Shown piece after piece: positions 1 through 13,191 of a DNA stretch of 64,000 bases. Positions within the stretch are counted from its first letter, which is position 1, and every line of letters begins with the position of its first letter. Under the pieces are notes generated by a model. That model saw nothing but the letters and a program-made list of their open reading frames with translations, ran no database searches and was not told the DNA's origin. Made by a program: the position numbers and the translations under genes. This stretch comes from Isoetes taiwanensis (lineage: Eukaryota > Streptophyta > Lycopodiopsida > Isoetales > Isoetaceae), in the NCBI GenBank assembly GCA_021234155.1, contig JAJEKV010000008.1, positions 3,572,640 through 3,636,639 on the forward strand, read 5' to 3'.

Positions 1-1578
1 AAAAGAGCGTAATGATAAGCACCGGACGGCCGAGAGTTCCGTGTTGCGGGACTTCGTAGATCTGAATTAAAAATCTTCTTCATTCTTCTTGGTCAATCTC
101 GTACCTTGACTGCACTTTATCTTTTCACCTTTCTCGCGGACTTGTGGCTTTTCCTCTCTGGTGTTGGTGGTCGCCTCCTGTGATTGTAGCCAGAGTAACT
201 TCTTCACCAAATCGTAGCTTCGCCTTCCAAAGAGCTTGTAAAAGGAGGTCAGATTCGAAGATGTCATCTTAGCAAAATCGTAATCTTCAGACTCCCCTTT
301 TGCCCCCAACTCTTGATTCTCGCCCCTCGGGTGAGGAGCTGGTGGGCTGCTATGAAAGTCTCATCCCGGGATGAACCGGTGACATGTACCTCCCTCATCA
401 CCGTCAATGCCTACACAATTTCGCTCTGCGCACAATACAATAGTTATACCAGAGCCGTAAATGCTGAAAGATCTGAATCTCCTGACATGAGAACATGTCC
501 AAGAGATGGTTAATCACTGTGCTTTTGCAGTGATTCACTATTCTTCCTTGTGCACTAGGGTCCCGCAGTCACCAGAATACGTACCGAAACTCCAACACGC
601 TTGAAAAGTTCCGCATTGTTGATCGCGAAATTCCATTGCACGCTTCTAATCGAACTCCACTGCTTCGCTACTGGAGATATTCGACCTTTACTCGCGAAAG
701 AGTCGGCCTCCACCATGGTAATTCTCAATTTCATTTGGTTTCCTTTTATACCCATGGAACAAAAAAAATGTAAAAGGATTTTAAGTACGTCTTCAAAAAG
801 AAAAACGTATCCTAATTGGTGAAACCCCTAAATCGTATTGAATCTCTTAAAAATGCATGTAGCTGTAAATCCTCGGCTAAAAAAAAAAAAAAAAAAGGTA
901 ATGAAAAATAAAAGGACTTGTGTATTCCGTATCAAGTGCTTACCAAACCAGATTTCATAACCAAATTTCGTACGCGAACCAAAATGATTCTTGAAGTCGG
1001 GCTCACAAGGCCTGGATTGCATGCTCGAGTGAATATAACCAAACTTCCAATGTTTTGCCGTAATTCTGGTTTATAACGCCGAACAAAGTGTTAAACCGTG
1101 AGTTTTTAAATGGCCGGGTCGTCAGAAGCTATCGCCTTCACCTTAAACCCATATGGAAGGTCACTTCAAGGTAAAATCTTGGGGCTTTATTGGATCTCGG
1201 CTTAATTTGGTGCAATCACCGCGGTAATTAAGGCTGCATCGTGTTATTTTGATCGCATATTGTAAACCGCTCAGAACGGAGGGCTGGCCTCAAGATCCAA
1301 AACATGCCCGGGGTCCGCCCTCTTCCTCGCCACTGCCTCGACTGTGATGCATGAAGCCCTCCTAAGAAGTCCTTGTTTCTTTTCTTTTCGCTTCCGCAAA
1401 AAACGCCTTAGTAACAAGAAAACAACAATATAAAACAACTAAATACTCCACTTCAAAATTTGGCGATATTGATAATCCTTTCAACCGAGGCCGCGAGCAG
1501 GGTAAAGCCTTTTAATCTTCCCACCGCCGACATTTAACCGTCTAAGCATGCCGGATATGTGATGACATTTTTCCGGTC
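1..1578. other. left flank, no gene recognised
   Basis: No ORF here resembles a known protein and the longest is about 80 codons. An 18-base A run lies at 879-896. The stretch ends at the edge of the gypsy LTR. It is probably old transposon debris, but no terminus or domain could be matched. Confidence 0.4.
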
Positions 1579-3208
1579 AGACGTGCTCCCCTGTGGAATA
1601 ATATACGCCATAAATACGATATTCCTCGATTCGTTACCATGGCAAGTCTACCTAGGTAGCCTTGCATGCCTTAGAAAGTGGCAGGCAGTACATCTGCTAA
1701 ATTAACTTAGATAACCTTAGATAAAGCGCTCCATTTCCACATGGCCTTATCCCTATTGGGCAACCGCCATTTGCGGCCCCAGTGGTGCCACCGGCATCCC
1801 ATGTGGACCCACACCTATATACTCTAACCCTAACCTGTAGACCTTTCCGACCTAGCACCGAATCTCCTCATTCACGCGTCTCAAAACCCCGCTTCGAGCA
1901 TCGTCATTATAGTCAGCTTCTGGAGCAAAGAAACTCGAAGGTGTGTACGATCGTTGAGGGAGCAAGCCTTCTAATTCACGCCAAGGAGCATGGAGATGCC
2001 AGGATGGAGGAAGCGCCTGAGGAGTGTAGGTTGAGTAGAGTTCATATGTTAGTAATATCCGGGAAGTTAGCACTCTGCGATGAGTTAGTATTTCGTGGCC
2101 CGTGAGTAGGAGCCACCCTAGAATCCTTTTGTTGATCTTGAACCCTAATCAAGGAACCCTAACCGATAGTTAGATATGTAAGGATTAGGTTTAAGATGTT
2201 CTTATTATGATTATCATGATATGATGTTATGGGATGTTGGTTGATCAAAGTTTGCTCCTCTCAGATTGAAGGGGTAGAGACTAGCCATATGTAGTATGCT
2301 CCTGAAGTGTAGATCCCTTTGGGCCCATTAGCTGCGTACCGCGTATTGCGGAACCCACCGGCCTACTGGCTACGAGCATGACTCAAGACTACACAACGGG
2401 CTAGAGTAAGATGGAGGGGAGGATCCCCGCCGAAAAGTGGAGGCTTCCGGGATCCCATAGTGGGCTAGATGGTCTGGCCACTTCCGCAGGGCCGGTACGG
2501 GTCCGACACCTCCGGCAATGGTATCACTCTCGCTTCCTCAAGAGCTGCAAGTGCGTCACTGCCTTTGTTTCCGGGTTCACGGCACGTAATCGTGTGGCCG
2601 CCACGATTCTCTAGCCTGCGGAGCCTCTAGACCCCTGAAGGGGAGATGCAACCCTTCCTACCTCGACCTTTAATTCGTGGAGATGCAACTGAGTAGTCCC
2701 CGATGGGTGATACCCATGGATCATGATCCTAAGGTTGGGGAGTCATGCCAGCTTGATCTAGCCCATCCGCAGCATGCAGCCGTGAGGGGCTGATGGAGTG
2801 GTCAACCCCAGCCATTGGTCTTATGCCAGCCCCGGCCATTGTTATGACCCTTGGGCTTCCATTTATCTTTGGAGGGGCCACCCAAATACCGACCTTATAA
2901 GGGCTCTGGAGCCACTCTGCAGGGAGCTCTTATGCTCTTTATGGCTTATGATTATGTCTCTTTGCACTCTATGGATGAGCTACCCTTCGGCAAGGTGGAT
3001 GCATTGTTACGCTAGTTCCGCTGATGTTTATGCTTCCGCTGCGGATAGAGTTTTTCCTCCATAGGAAGCGCGACGCGAAGACACCTTCGGTAATTTCCGC
3101 ACTACGGAGATCCAGCGCGGATGACGGAGGGCTCCGTAAGGCGAGGACCTGATGGGGATTTTACGAGGTACTCTACCGAGCCAGATATTTAGTAGGGGAG
3201 CTGCCACA
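1579..3208 (+). repeat. 5' LTR of the gypsy element
   Basis: It shares many blocks with 13207-14688, for example GTGGAATAATATACGC near the start, TAGCCTTG.ATGCCTTAGAAAGTG, GATCAAAGTTTGCTCCTC, and GATATTTAGTAGG at the end. It is about 150 bp longer than the 3' copy because of scattered indels. The start is uncertain by a few bases, because the expected TG reads AG here. The end (..CCACA) abuts the primer binding site. Confidence 0.87.
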
Positions 3209-3209
3209 A

Positions 3210-3220
3210 TGGTATCGAGT
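3210..3220 (+). promoter_or_regulatory. primer binding site, initiator tRNA-Met
   Basis: TGGTATCGAG lies one base after the LTR end. It closely matches the plant initiator-Met primer site TGGTATCAGAGC, with a gap or substitution after position 7. Its place directly after the LTR fixes the LTR 3' boundary and the + orientation. Confidence 0.75.
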
Positions 3221-5990
3221 TTATGTTCTTGGTTGACCAGAACTAGCACCCACCATAACCACGAAAAGTAAATTTTAACAAGTGCCTATGGTGTGAAATA
3301 AAATTTCTACCCATCAACCCCTCGGTAAATAGGGGAAAATTTTTCCTAGGTAGTGGGTCCAAAATAGGTTAAGTGTTAGACGGTTAGGTACGAACGGTAG
3401 GCCAAATTCACCTTTCTAGTAAATTTGAAGTGAAAATTATGCATCCGCTTTCCAAATTTCCACCTAAACGGATCGCAAGAATCATGCTAACTGGTGACCC
3501 GAAAGTGGGAAAAATGGCGAAATCCATAATTAATACTTCCAAACATAGGAAATTTAAAAAATTTTAAGGTATAATACTCTAAATTAAGCATGGATACCAA
3601 TAATTAAATATGTACTAATAATTAGGGTACATTGGTGTAATTAATAAGGGGCTAATAAGTAGGCCTATTTATGGTAGGAGAATATTCCGTGGACCCTTTA
3701 GCCATCTCGCTTAATTCCCATTTCCTCCCAAACTTCTTTTTTCCTTAACACCATATCTCTCTTGCTCACTCCTTTACGGCCACCCATTCTCTAGGACCGC
3801 ATGGCACGCACTAAGCGCATAAATAGAAAAGTTTGGAGAGGCCTACACTGATGGCGACGAAATAGGTCGCCATGTCATAGAAGATCCCACCCCACCTTCA
3901 ATCTTAACCGGGTAGAAGAGAGGTGTTCTCCAGCCAGCCGATGACACCTTCCTACATCTCTAAGGAGGAGGCTTAGCAGTTAGCCAGCCTCTTCACGCAT
4001 GGGCACCAAATAACCGACGAAACCCGCCCATTTTGAGCCTCCAATGCAGGTAGAGCAGCGTGACGTGGGAGCAGAGGAGACCGTGAGCGCATTACCTGCT
4101 GAGCCAGTAATTCCGTGAGCCGCAAGAACAAGGTCAGCAGAGTGGTCGAGGACAGGCAGCACGAAGAAGAGAGGAGCTTTTGGAGAAGGAGCGCCAGAAC
4201 TAAGAGGAGGAACGATCGTCCCAGGACCGGTGAGGATCGGCGGTTTCCCAGCCACAGGAGAAGAAGCATGAGAAGGAGGAGATGGCGAAGAGGAAGCCGC
4301 GGGAGGAGGAAGCCGGAGGAGGAAGAGAACGAGTGGGTCAGAGACCACCTTTACCCGGTGTGGGCCTGGCCACCCAAGGTGGTCACGTTAGCGAGCAGGC
4401 GAAGCCATCACTCGCAGAGAGCCGCCTTCGTGATGTCGTTTTCTCAAAAGGCACTGTGAATACCCTCCGCCGCTGGACGAGGTATATAATGACCGGCATC
4501 ACGGCAGAAATGTCGAGCTGGTGACAAGTGGAGGGCGGCCGACCGCCAGGCGAACCGCCCCTGCCGCCGCCGCCACGACCGGAGTAGTTCAAGAAGGTCC
4601 ATCACTTGACCAAATTCTAGGCATGCCCGAAGTTTTTTAGAGATTAAGCACCTCTAACAGCAGCACTTAATCTCCTCTAATTAGGAAGGCACCATTCGAG
4701 CTACCCATGAAGTGGATGAATTGCCACCGAATTACAGGTGACGCCACTCAATGCATAAGGGTGCGGTGTAGTCATGGAGTATCGAGCTCACCTAACCGTT
4801 TTCGAGGCTGAAACCTCTCATGATATTCATATGTAAGAGGGTAACGCCGATGCCCAAGGATCAAGACTTATACGGATCCGCTATGAGTACCCCTTGAGGA
4901 TCCAAATTTTGTATAAATTACTAAAAACTACCGTAATTTGACTAAATTTCTTTATAATACAAAATTTTGTTTGTAAATTGGTTTCGATTTTGTATGAACG
5001 AAGCACAGTTCAACTTGAGCAGCATAATTCCCCGTCTAGTACCATCCGCATTGACCCATAGCAGCCAAGCATTAGATAAATTTTGGTGAAAAACTTGCAA
5101 ATAGGTCAAAACTACAACTGGTCACACTGCCAGAACCGCCTCTCAGCCAAGGCTCATGGGACGCTAGAGGCCATTTGGCGCCATTCGATCCGAATTTCGC
5201 CGATTTGATATCGGCTTCATGTCCAATCCGCAGGAGAAAATTGCTAATTAGGCGAAGCGCGCTAATTCGTCATGGCATTAGCATCTCCAAATTCTCCAAA
5301 CGCCATCCGAACTCAATTGATTCTAACGGGTCACACCGCGAAACCGCCGGCTACCGCTGACGCTGGTGGCCATTTTGGCGGCCAGCTCGACCCGATTTCA
5401 TTTTGCCTAAATTGACTAATTTTTCATCCAACAAACCGCCATGTAGTGCTTCTGTTTTGTTTTGCTTAGATTTACACTCATGGTAGCTCATTCGACACCC
5501 ATACCATGGAACAAAGTTTTTCCCCATCAAGAACCCTTTTGTGCACTCCGGAACCGAGGCATCCCTAGTCTATAAAAGGCCTCATTTGTCATTTCTCCCC
5601 ATCAAAACTGCTCCCTAACACTTCTTAGGTGCTTTCAGCCCCTACCTCGCCTTCCCAAGCCATTTTTCATACTCATCCTCGCCAATGGCTTACCGCTTTG
5701 TCGATGGTAATATCGAGACCAATCACATCCGTGGATTTCCTCGCCGAGCAAGCCTTCCATGTTTTCGATCCTCTTTGATCTCCATGCCACATTGACTAAC
5801 TCCCTACTACACCGAAGATCATGTGCCAAGATGACTGCATCCTACTTCCGTAGGAAGTTAGCTTGCCACCTAGGGGAGGGAAATGGGTTTCTCTAGACTC
5901 CCCTCTTTACCCGCCATAGGCGGTGGGGAGCCAGTGGGGAAGGAGTAGGGTCATGGATAGAACCCTAAACATGCCGTGATTACATGACTT
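3221..5990 (+). other. long leader region of the gypsy element, no domain seen
   Basis: This lies between the primer site and the gag-like region. It includes a purine-rich, Arg/Glu-biased stretch at about 4115-4460 that gives overlapping ORFs on both strands. These look like composition artefacts, because neither strand shows a recognisable domain. About 4900-4980 is AT-rich. An inserted fragment of another repeat is possible but was not demonstrated. Confidence 0.4.
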
Positions 5991-5999
5991 GCAAGCATC

Positions 6000-7900
6000 A
6001 TAGGCATAGATACCCTCTCAAATTCTAAGCAGCCCTAGCTTTGTTCATTATGCAAGACAACGCTAGCCAACCAACCAGAGAGCCGGGCCATCCAACTTTG
6101 ATTGGCACCTTCCTCGACACTTCTGAGGCGCAGAGATATCCACTCTAGATCGAGACTACGGTGAGTATGAATACTATGGCTCCACATCGTGAACACCGTT
6201 GGCGATTGAGCAGATTTCACATGAAGAGTAAGGGGAGGAGAACCTGGGTTGAGATGAGGGAGGTAAGAAGGATGGAGGAGAGGCCGGAGTAGCCCCATAA
6301 GAGGGAAGCATTACATGGATTTCGAACTCACTGCTGGTATCACGCGCTCTAACCCCTCAAAATTTCATCACCACGGCGAGGGAGTACATACCGCTAATCA
6401 CATCCCTCAACCTTCCCATTGCTGAAGAAGAAGGTCTCGATCGATGAGCTCCTAGGCCTAATCGCGACAAGAACAGGCAAAGGACTTCATCAATTACTCT
6501 ACCAAGAAATCCTAAGGGAAGTAGCCGAATGCACAATTCTACGCCAGGGGAAACTATGTCGACATTCGCTTACCGCCAGAGCAAGGCGTGATGTATCAAA
6601 GATCGAACCCATCATTCCGGTAGTAAGAAGAATTCCAAAGATCCAAAGCGTGTCAGATAGTTTCTGAAGAGGCCCAAGCTCCGGCCGACCAATGCGCCCG
6701 TGATATGCGAAAATGTCTAGCAAAGATCAACTTTGGAAAATGCAACTACGATGTGAGAGCATCCACGAAGATCTTACCGCATTAGATGTTTTCTGGGCCG
6801 GGCACCGAGAGGAGAGGTACCTGAGCTCTGGGCTTTAACTTCTAAGGGCAAATCACTCGTACTACTCCTTCCTACTTCCAAATTTCAAGGACAGATGATA
6901 GTTTTCCATAAGGAGTTTAAATGGGCAAGAGAGTCCGGTGGCGCTCCCTTATAGCACTTTCAAGCAAGATGCCAGAATAGACTACAAAAGCGTATCATGT
7001 TATCCTCTGTGAGAGCCGAAGCTCCTCCCATTCTTCTCACGCCAGAGGCCACCCGGTGTGGATGTACACTTGTCGGGTGGCGTAACTGCAATCTCTAACT
7101 TCCGGCACTACGTATGGCAAGAGCATTGAAGGAGGATCGCTGCAAGAATCCCGGGCAGAACGCCTAAGAAGGGCTACGATTGAAGAATGTTAAGAACCCT
7201 TCAAGTCCATGAAGGACACGCTGACGGAAAAAGCTTGTTTTGTTAATTAATTAAAGTGTATTGAAAACCCTCTTCACCAAGCGTAATTCATGAAATGTAT
7301 TTCTATATACTAATTAATGTCTTACCATGATCTTGACTTGTGCGGAATTTTCACATAATTTCTTTGTACCTAACAACAATCCAATTGTAGGGCAAGAATG
7401 ATTGTGTAACTTAAATAACAAGCATCGATGATTAATCCTAAAGAAGTGAACACCTACCAGTCTCAAGGCCGTACGACATCACCAAGCAAGTGTACCCAAA
7501 CCTATCTCGACGCGCGACCAAGATGACAACAACGGTGGAAATGACTGAATCAATCAATGCTAGCTCATTCGATGAGGAACCAGATGCATCACCGGACCTA
7601 ATCGGGCTACCCATTGATGAATGCCCAAGAATATGCACTGACCACCTCCACCTCCCACCACTACCCCAACAAGGCATCGAGGAAGGTCCATAAAGCAGGA
7701 GGGGCAAGACAATAATCAGAAATGTCGAGACAAGGAAGAGGAAAAGGAGAAACGTATGATTCAACACCACCTAGCTCCGGCCTCATCGCACCTGTGACAG
7801 CCTAAGACAAATTTAGCTCTCGAAAGTGAGTCCGATACTTCATGTAAGAGCTGTGGCAAGGAAGGCGATGACTATCAAAAGAAAGTTGACAAGGCTATGA
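6000..7900 (+). pseudogene. gag-like remnant of the gypsy element
   Basis: This is where gag should be, and the only specific trace is a degenerate nucleocapsid zinc knuckle at 7843-7878 reading CKSCGKEGDDYQ. The family pattern is C-x2-C-x4-H-x4-C. The two cysteines and the GKEG core are present, the histidine reads Asp and the last cysteine is missing. Upstream, an 82-codon open stretch (6419-6667) is basic and helix-like but has no clear family match. The assignment rests on position between primer site and pol plus the half knuckle. Gag would normally coat element RNA in cytoplasmic particles. This copy is broken in several frames. Confidence 0.45.
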
Positions 7901-9900
7901 GTAAATGTGTGGAAGACTAGGAAGTCACCGGCCGGAAGGACAAAGTTCGTATGGAGGCGTATTCCGGCTTGACGAGATGGAGGAGTTTGGCAACCTTATG
8001 GCATGAAGGACAAGGATATAGGGAAGGTTGCTACAACAAACTTGATAAGGAGCAACTTAGAATTCGTGGAAAGGCTATGCAAAGTCCAATAAGCCTTAAA
8101 AGGAACAAATTTAGTGCATTCACATCTTCGCCAGCGCTCAAGCAGACATTATAAAGCCCAGGGTCACATAATTAAAGGTGTGATCCAAAGAATTCAACAT
8201 TGAACCAAGTCAAGAGTAAAGGGCTACGAGGAATTCATGCGGCCAGCTCCATGTTCCCTGAGTTTCCGAAGGCAAGCAATTGAAACCTACATTGAGTGCT
8301 GGAAACAAAGAATATCAAAAAGCTAGTCCGGGAAAGCAATTAACCCAAAGTCGCGAGCGTAATACGAGGATAAAGCCATAAGCTTGAAGAAGCTCCAAAG
8401 AACGCCGCTGTGGGAGAAACAAATACCAAAGGAAAGTCAACAAAAAGCAATACCAAGGGCGCGCATCAGAGTAAGCAACGCACGAGGCCAAGAAGCAGGA
8501 AGAGCTCAGGTAAGACCTTTTGGGACCGTGGTCGCAGAATGCATCAAAGGTGCTAAAGCCAGCCGCCTTCGCATACCGGTTTTAAAAGAGAAGAGACGTG
8601 AGGTATCGAGAAGAAGCTATAAGCCAGCCTGTGCACCGAACATTACGATTGCCCATTCGGCCATGCAAAGTACCGCGAGCTTGGGGACTGGGATTCACCA
8701 ACGTATGCATGAAGACGCATTTAATGGGCGGATTTTGAGATCATAAAAGGCCTTCTAAGACTACGATTAAGCAGAAGGACCACCAATCGTAAAACGTATT
8801 CCGTATTCAATGGGCAAAACAGTTGATATTCAATATCGATCATTTTAGCATAGTAGCTGATAGAAACCAAATGAGTTTGCGTAGATAGATCCTTATCGAG
8901 ATCGCTCTAACCTTTAGGTGGTTTGCATATCTTTAAATTCTCAGAGGATAGAAAAAATGATAAAACCATATTTTGGAGCTTTGACAATCATAAGGGTTAA
9001 AATTACACAAAGCTAATCTATTGAAAGATCTCTAACGAGATCTATCTATTGCACTAACCAGAGCTCATTTGACTTTTCTATCTACAAATATAATTAGAAA
9101 ATGTGGATCCAAAGGAGTTAGTTATATCAGCTTTACTGACCGACCCCATTTGTTCTAATTTCGACACAGAAGTTCATTTATCTTCATTTGGCTTAGCTTG
9201 GCATGTTTTAGAAGGCCCTTTAATCTCAAAGAACCATAATGAGCATGAGGCCCAGCGACTCGATAGATGGTGAGCTTACATTCTGCAAATATCGAGTCAG
9301 TGGATATTGAAAAATCAACATACCATTGCGGCCGATGGAATCATAGATAGCAACTCCCTCATAGACACAGTGTAGCTCTCTAACTTTGCCTCCCCAGTCA
9401 CGCCTCTAATGAAGAACAAGGTATTGAAGTCTGCCAAGGCCGGGCCATATGGTAAAACCAAGGCCTATCTCAAGACACTAAAGGAGGAGGATCACATTCG
9501 AAGAGTAGACCTTAGTGGAAGTAAGTGGCCGATGGGGCAGAGGTCATGGAAATTGGAAGGTATGTAATCGAGTTCCTAAAGCTAGCTTAAAGCCATGATC
9601 GACCGCGGACCGTGAATGAGATTGCCATGACAAAGACCGGACGCACCAAATCTCAAAGTGAAGTTAGTAAGAAGCCAGCCTCTTCTATGCAAAGGTATTT
9701 CTTTGAAGCAGCCTAAGGAAAGCATAGAAATAAATAAGGTGGATTACATTTTGAGGTTAGAGGCACCGGAGCCCACAAGCGGATGGAAGCCGCACTGTGC
9801 TGAATCCGCTGGCTCCGCCAAGAGCAAGGCTCATTTCGCATCTGCTGATGTATTCCCGATGAACCGGGCAAATACCACTCCAGAGTAGGTGTGGAGTGAG
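7901..9900 (+). other. gag-pol junction region, protease not recognised
   Basis: The aspartic protease should lie here, but no D-S/T-G active site could be seen in any frame. About 8820-9240 is more AT-rich than its surroundings and may be a later insertion, although no termini were found. The remaining short ORFs do not resemble known proteins. Confidence 0.35.
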
Positions 9901-9929
9901 ATCACACTAGCCCGTATGCTTCCTACCAA

Positions 9930-10540
9930 AGAAGTTTCCATAGATGAGCACTTCTCGAGTTGATTTGAGCTCAAGAAGCGTACCTCCAGAATTGCTTGAG
10001 CTTGGTTTTATTAGAGCAAGTGTGTCTCCTTTGGAGCACCTATACTCTCTTCTGCAGGAAGAAGAAAGATGGCAGCTTAAGAATGTGCATAGACTATCGC
10101 CACCAACAAGCGCACGATAAAGAATAAGCGCTTGCCTAGAGCAGTATGATTTGATGGACCACCCAAGGAGTAAGGGTATTCTCAAAAATTGACTTTAAGG
10201 TCGATACCCATCAACAAGGATAAAGCTGAAGAAGATATCCATAAGACCGCCTTCGAACGCCGCAGACGCACTTTGAATTTACAAAAGAATGCCCTCGGAT
10301 ATCGACGCCAAAGAATCCTTTATGCTCTCATGAACGACGCCTTCGTGTGGAGTTCCAGGATGAGTTTTGTCATTGTTTTCTTTGACGACATTCTAGTCTG
10401 GCTAAATAAGTCCATTGAAGATCATAGTCAGATTTGAGAAGAGTGTTGAAAGTTGAGGCTGCATCGCTTGTATGGAAAGCTCTCCAAATGCCACTTCATA
10501 ATCGAAAGAGTGGAGTACTTGGGGTTACGTCATATCTGGG
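9930..10540 (+). pseudogene. gypsy reverse transcriptase, frameshifted
   Basis: Reverse transcriptase would copy the element RNA into DNA. Three pieces are recognisable in different frames. The N-terminal finger region is at about 9985-10040 (PPELLELGFIRASVSPLEH). The catalytic box is at 10378-10401 (FFDDILVW, with the DD pair intact). The thumb region is at about 10457-10530 (LHRLYGKLSKCHFIIERVEY, then LG). This order and spacing are those of Ty3/gypsy RT. Each piece is cut off by stops or indels, so no active enzyme is encoded. Confidence 0.85.
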
Positions 10541-10856
10541 CTAAGGGATCTCCACCCCAATCTCCGGAAGATTGAAGCAAGAGGATTGGCCAGCCCAAAG
10601 AATGTGGCGAGGTAAGAAGCTTGTGGTCCGCAGATATTACAGTAGTGCCCGTGAAGGACTTCGCTAAGTGGGCCCCTTCAATCGACCTCACTAAGAGTGT
10701 TAAGGTGAAAGATTGGAGAACACATTGGCTGAAAAATGTTCAAGCCTCATTTAAAAGTGCTTAAGGAAGCCTTAACAACAAAGACTGCTAGTTATGCCGC
10801 AGATCCGTGACAAGGACAAGATAAGAGTAACGTGATGCAAGTAAGATAGCCATTGC

Positions 10857-11108
10857 GTGGAGTCCTTATGCAAGAAGGAAGAGAGTAGTGTTCTACGATT
10901 CCAAGAGCCGAACGACACCGAAGCAGTCAGCTTATCCAACCCACATGATCGTGAACTTCTAGCTATTGTGAGCTCTTCAGATTTGAGGCATTATTTGTTT
11001 GGGAGGAAGTTTCAGCTTAGATACTCCATCACCGTGAGTCTAATACATCTTTACCAACCGCCTCAATCTAAGGCAAAGGAGGTGGATGGAATCTCTAGAA
11101 GAGTATGA
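10857..11108 (+). pseudogene. gypsy RNase H domain fragment
   Basis: An open stretch of 83 codons contains HDRELLAIV followed by LRHYLFGRKFQLR, the typical C-terminal part of the Ty3/gypsy RNase H that degrades template RNA after reverse transcription. It follows the RT fragments at the expected distance and precedes integrase. An upstream NDTEAVSLSNPHD matches the tail of the loop that normally reads N-x-x-E-x-x-Y. The first catalytic Asp region is not in this frame. Confidence 0.82.
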
Positions 11109-11469
11109 TTTTGTGATTGCTTTATAAGCCGTACTGAATGTGGTTGGGCCGATGCCGCTGTTTATGAAGACCTACTCAAGATTCGGCGTAGTTATTTTTC
11201 CTCGCCAGTCGAATGAAGAAGCAGATGAAGAAGATATATCCCGGAGTGCCAGCTTGTGCCGAAACTAAAAGCCGAGCAGCCTTTCCGGACCCGTGAGCCT
11301 TGGAACCTCTAGCAAGGCCGAATGCGAAATGGGAAGTGGTAAGCATGGATTTTATCACGACTTCCTAAACTCTTCGAGGCAAGGATGCATTAATAGTCGT
11401 AGAGACAACTATCTAAGATGGCACATTTTGTGCCTTGTAAGACTACCACACGATTAGATACCCGCTATT

Positions 11470-11950
11470 TGTAAAGGAGATTTTTAGGCTCCATGGCATG
11501 CCCTCTAGAAATAATTTCTGACAGAGATCTCCAAGTTTATGAGTGCTTTTCGCAAGACCGCTTTAGGCACTATCTCGACGGCTTCCTCCATGACACGCCT
11601 TATCATCCGCTGCATGATGGTCGCATCGAGCGCATCGACCCACTATTGAAGACTACGCTTAGAAGCTTTTGTGTGGAATAGCGTACCAAGTGGGATGAGT
11701 ACATCCACTTGGTGGAATCTTCTACACCGTTGCTGCTGTGAGCCACCCCATGTCTCCCTTTCATGGTAAATTACGTACTGCCTAACCCCCTGACACCGGC
11801 ACAACTCGTCTAAGGTTGAAGTATCCCAACAGATGCTAGTGATATGAAATGTGGAAGAAATAAGGATACCTTCTAGCAACAAGAAGTCGGCGTAAGAGTG
11901 GCCGACGGCACAGACCGTATGGGGAGTTCAAGGTATGTATAGCTGTGGTC
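11470..11950 (+). pseudogene. gypsy integrase core fragment
   Basis: Integrase would insert the cDNA into the chromosome. EIISDRDLQVYECF at about 11510-11550 matches the catalytic core motif around the second Asp (SDRD). YHPLHDGRIERIDPLL at about 11596-11650 matches the segment Y-H-P-Q-T-D-G-Q-x-E-R. WDEYIHLVE at about 11690-11716 continues the core. An N-terminal HHCC zinc finger was not found in 11110-11470. Stops interrupt the reading frame after about 11681. Confidence 0.82.
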
Positions 11951-12229
11951 AAGATCAAGGTAGCAAGTTAAGCTTCCGATTGGGAGCTGTACAGTTTGCC
12001 CCTAGGTGGGCCGGTCCGCTTCAAGATTATGGAGAGAGGGCTCCTCAAGCCTACAACTGATCTTCCTACCATCTCAAAGTTCAAGGTTTTCTAATGTGAA
12101 GTTTATTGAAAAGGCACAATAATCCTAACCCTCAGGAGGTCTTGGATAATCTAACTTTGTTGAAAAATGACTAGAAGAGCAAGTCAAATTGTACAGCCTC
12201 CTAATTCATTTTGATAAGTCATTCGCTAA

Positions 12230-12370
12230 GACTCCAGGGAGGTCTCAAATTTTCTAAGATTTCGTCAAGTGGAAGCACTTGCCCGTGGAAGACGAATATT
12301 GGGTATTTCTGAACAGGATTTGAGAAGCAATACCTTGAGTTTATGAAGGAGTTTGATGGGCGCAGTCAGT
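12230..12370 (+). pseudogene. chromodomain-like C-terminus of gypsy integrase
   Basis: FVKWKHLPVED can be read across a frame change at about 12255-12295. It resembles the V-K-W-x-x-x-P-x-E-x-A-T-W core of the chromodomain that chromoviruses carry after integrase and use to target chromatin. MKEFDGRSQF follows at about 12341, as expected near the element's C-terminus. The match is short and frameshifted, so the clade name is tentative. Confidence 0.55.
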
Positions 12371-12561
12371 TCCAACTTGGTCGACCTTTCGACTTGCCGA
12401 GGTTAGCTTAGTATGCTTCTAAGTTAGTTTTTAAGCCCGCTCATGTCTTCTATTGGTGAGAGCACATGCCGCATCTTGAACGGTGGGCGATGATGGGATA
12501 CTTTAAGGCATTCTCTAGGCCAACATGCAATTAAGAGGTATGCATGACCATTAGGGTCAAG

Positions 12562-12564
<3 letters not shown>

Positions 12565-12635
<71 letters not shown>
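12565..12635. repeat. (GA)n microsatellite, about 35 units
   Basis: An uninterrupted GA dinucleotide run lies between the pol remnant and the 3' LTR. It is strand-asymmetric, purine on +. The perfect run inside an otherwise heavily decayed element implies a recent expansion. Confidence 0.95.
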
Positions 12636-12637
<2 letters not shown>

Positions 12638-13191
12638 AAGCGATGATGGGACATCTGGTTTGATGCTCCCTATGCCAAGATGAGTGGGTTCGCACACCTC
12701 GCCACAGGGGGCTCGCGGTGAAGGTCAGCGATCATACGATGATGGGGATCGGAGACGCTCCCCAGCTTAAAACCCTTGGGGCATGATGCACTAGGGGTAC
12801 TTGACCTGCAACTGAAAGTACAAGGTAGCACTTGATCGATCATCTTAAATGGTCCTTAAGCTCAACCGAAAGGGCCATGATCGAAAGTGCAAGGTATTGG
12901 TAAGGGGAAATCCCCAAAACCACAAACTTATTAATTAAACTAACTTAATGTGCCCCAGCAGAGCGAGAAGTGAGCATCGAGGTGGGGCTTATAATAATAT
13001 TTTGAATTCATTGTAAGAAGTGAACCTCGCTAAGGCTATATAATTGTATAAGTACAAATATAGCCTAAATTTTGACATTTAACTCTTAATAGGAAGCTGG
13101 ATCAAGCAAAGTGGAGTGGGCGTTCTTCCTGCGGGTTTTGGCAGATAGAGTAGGCTCGCCACCTTAGCGCACGCCGGTGACGCATTGTCCT

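Noticed and set aside
1815-2165. Telomere-like AACCCTAACC words in the LTR
   Set aside because: Only isolated copies occur, repeated at the same places in the 3' LTR (about 13341 and 13640-13670). They belong to the LTR sequence, not to an interstitial telomere array.
3980-4459. Overlapping 122-codon minus and 114-codon plus ORFs
   Set aside because: Both lie in a biased purine-rich block within the gypsy leader. Neither shows a domain.
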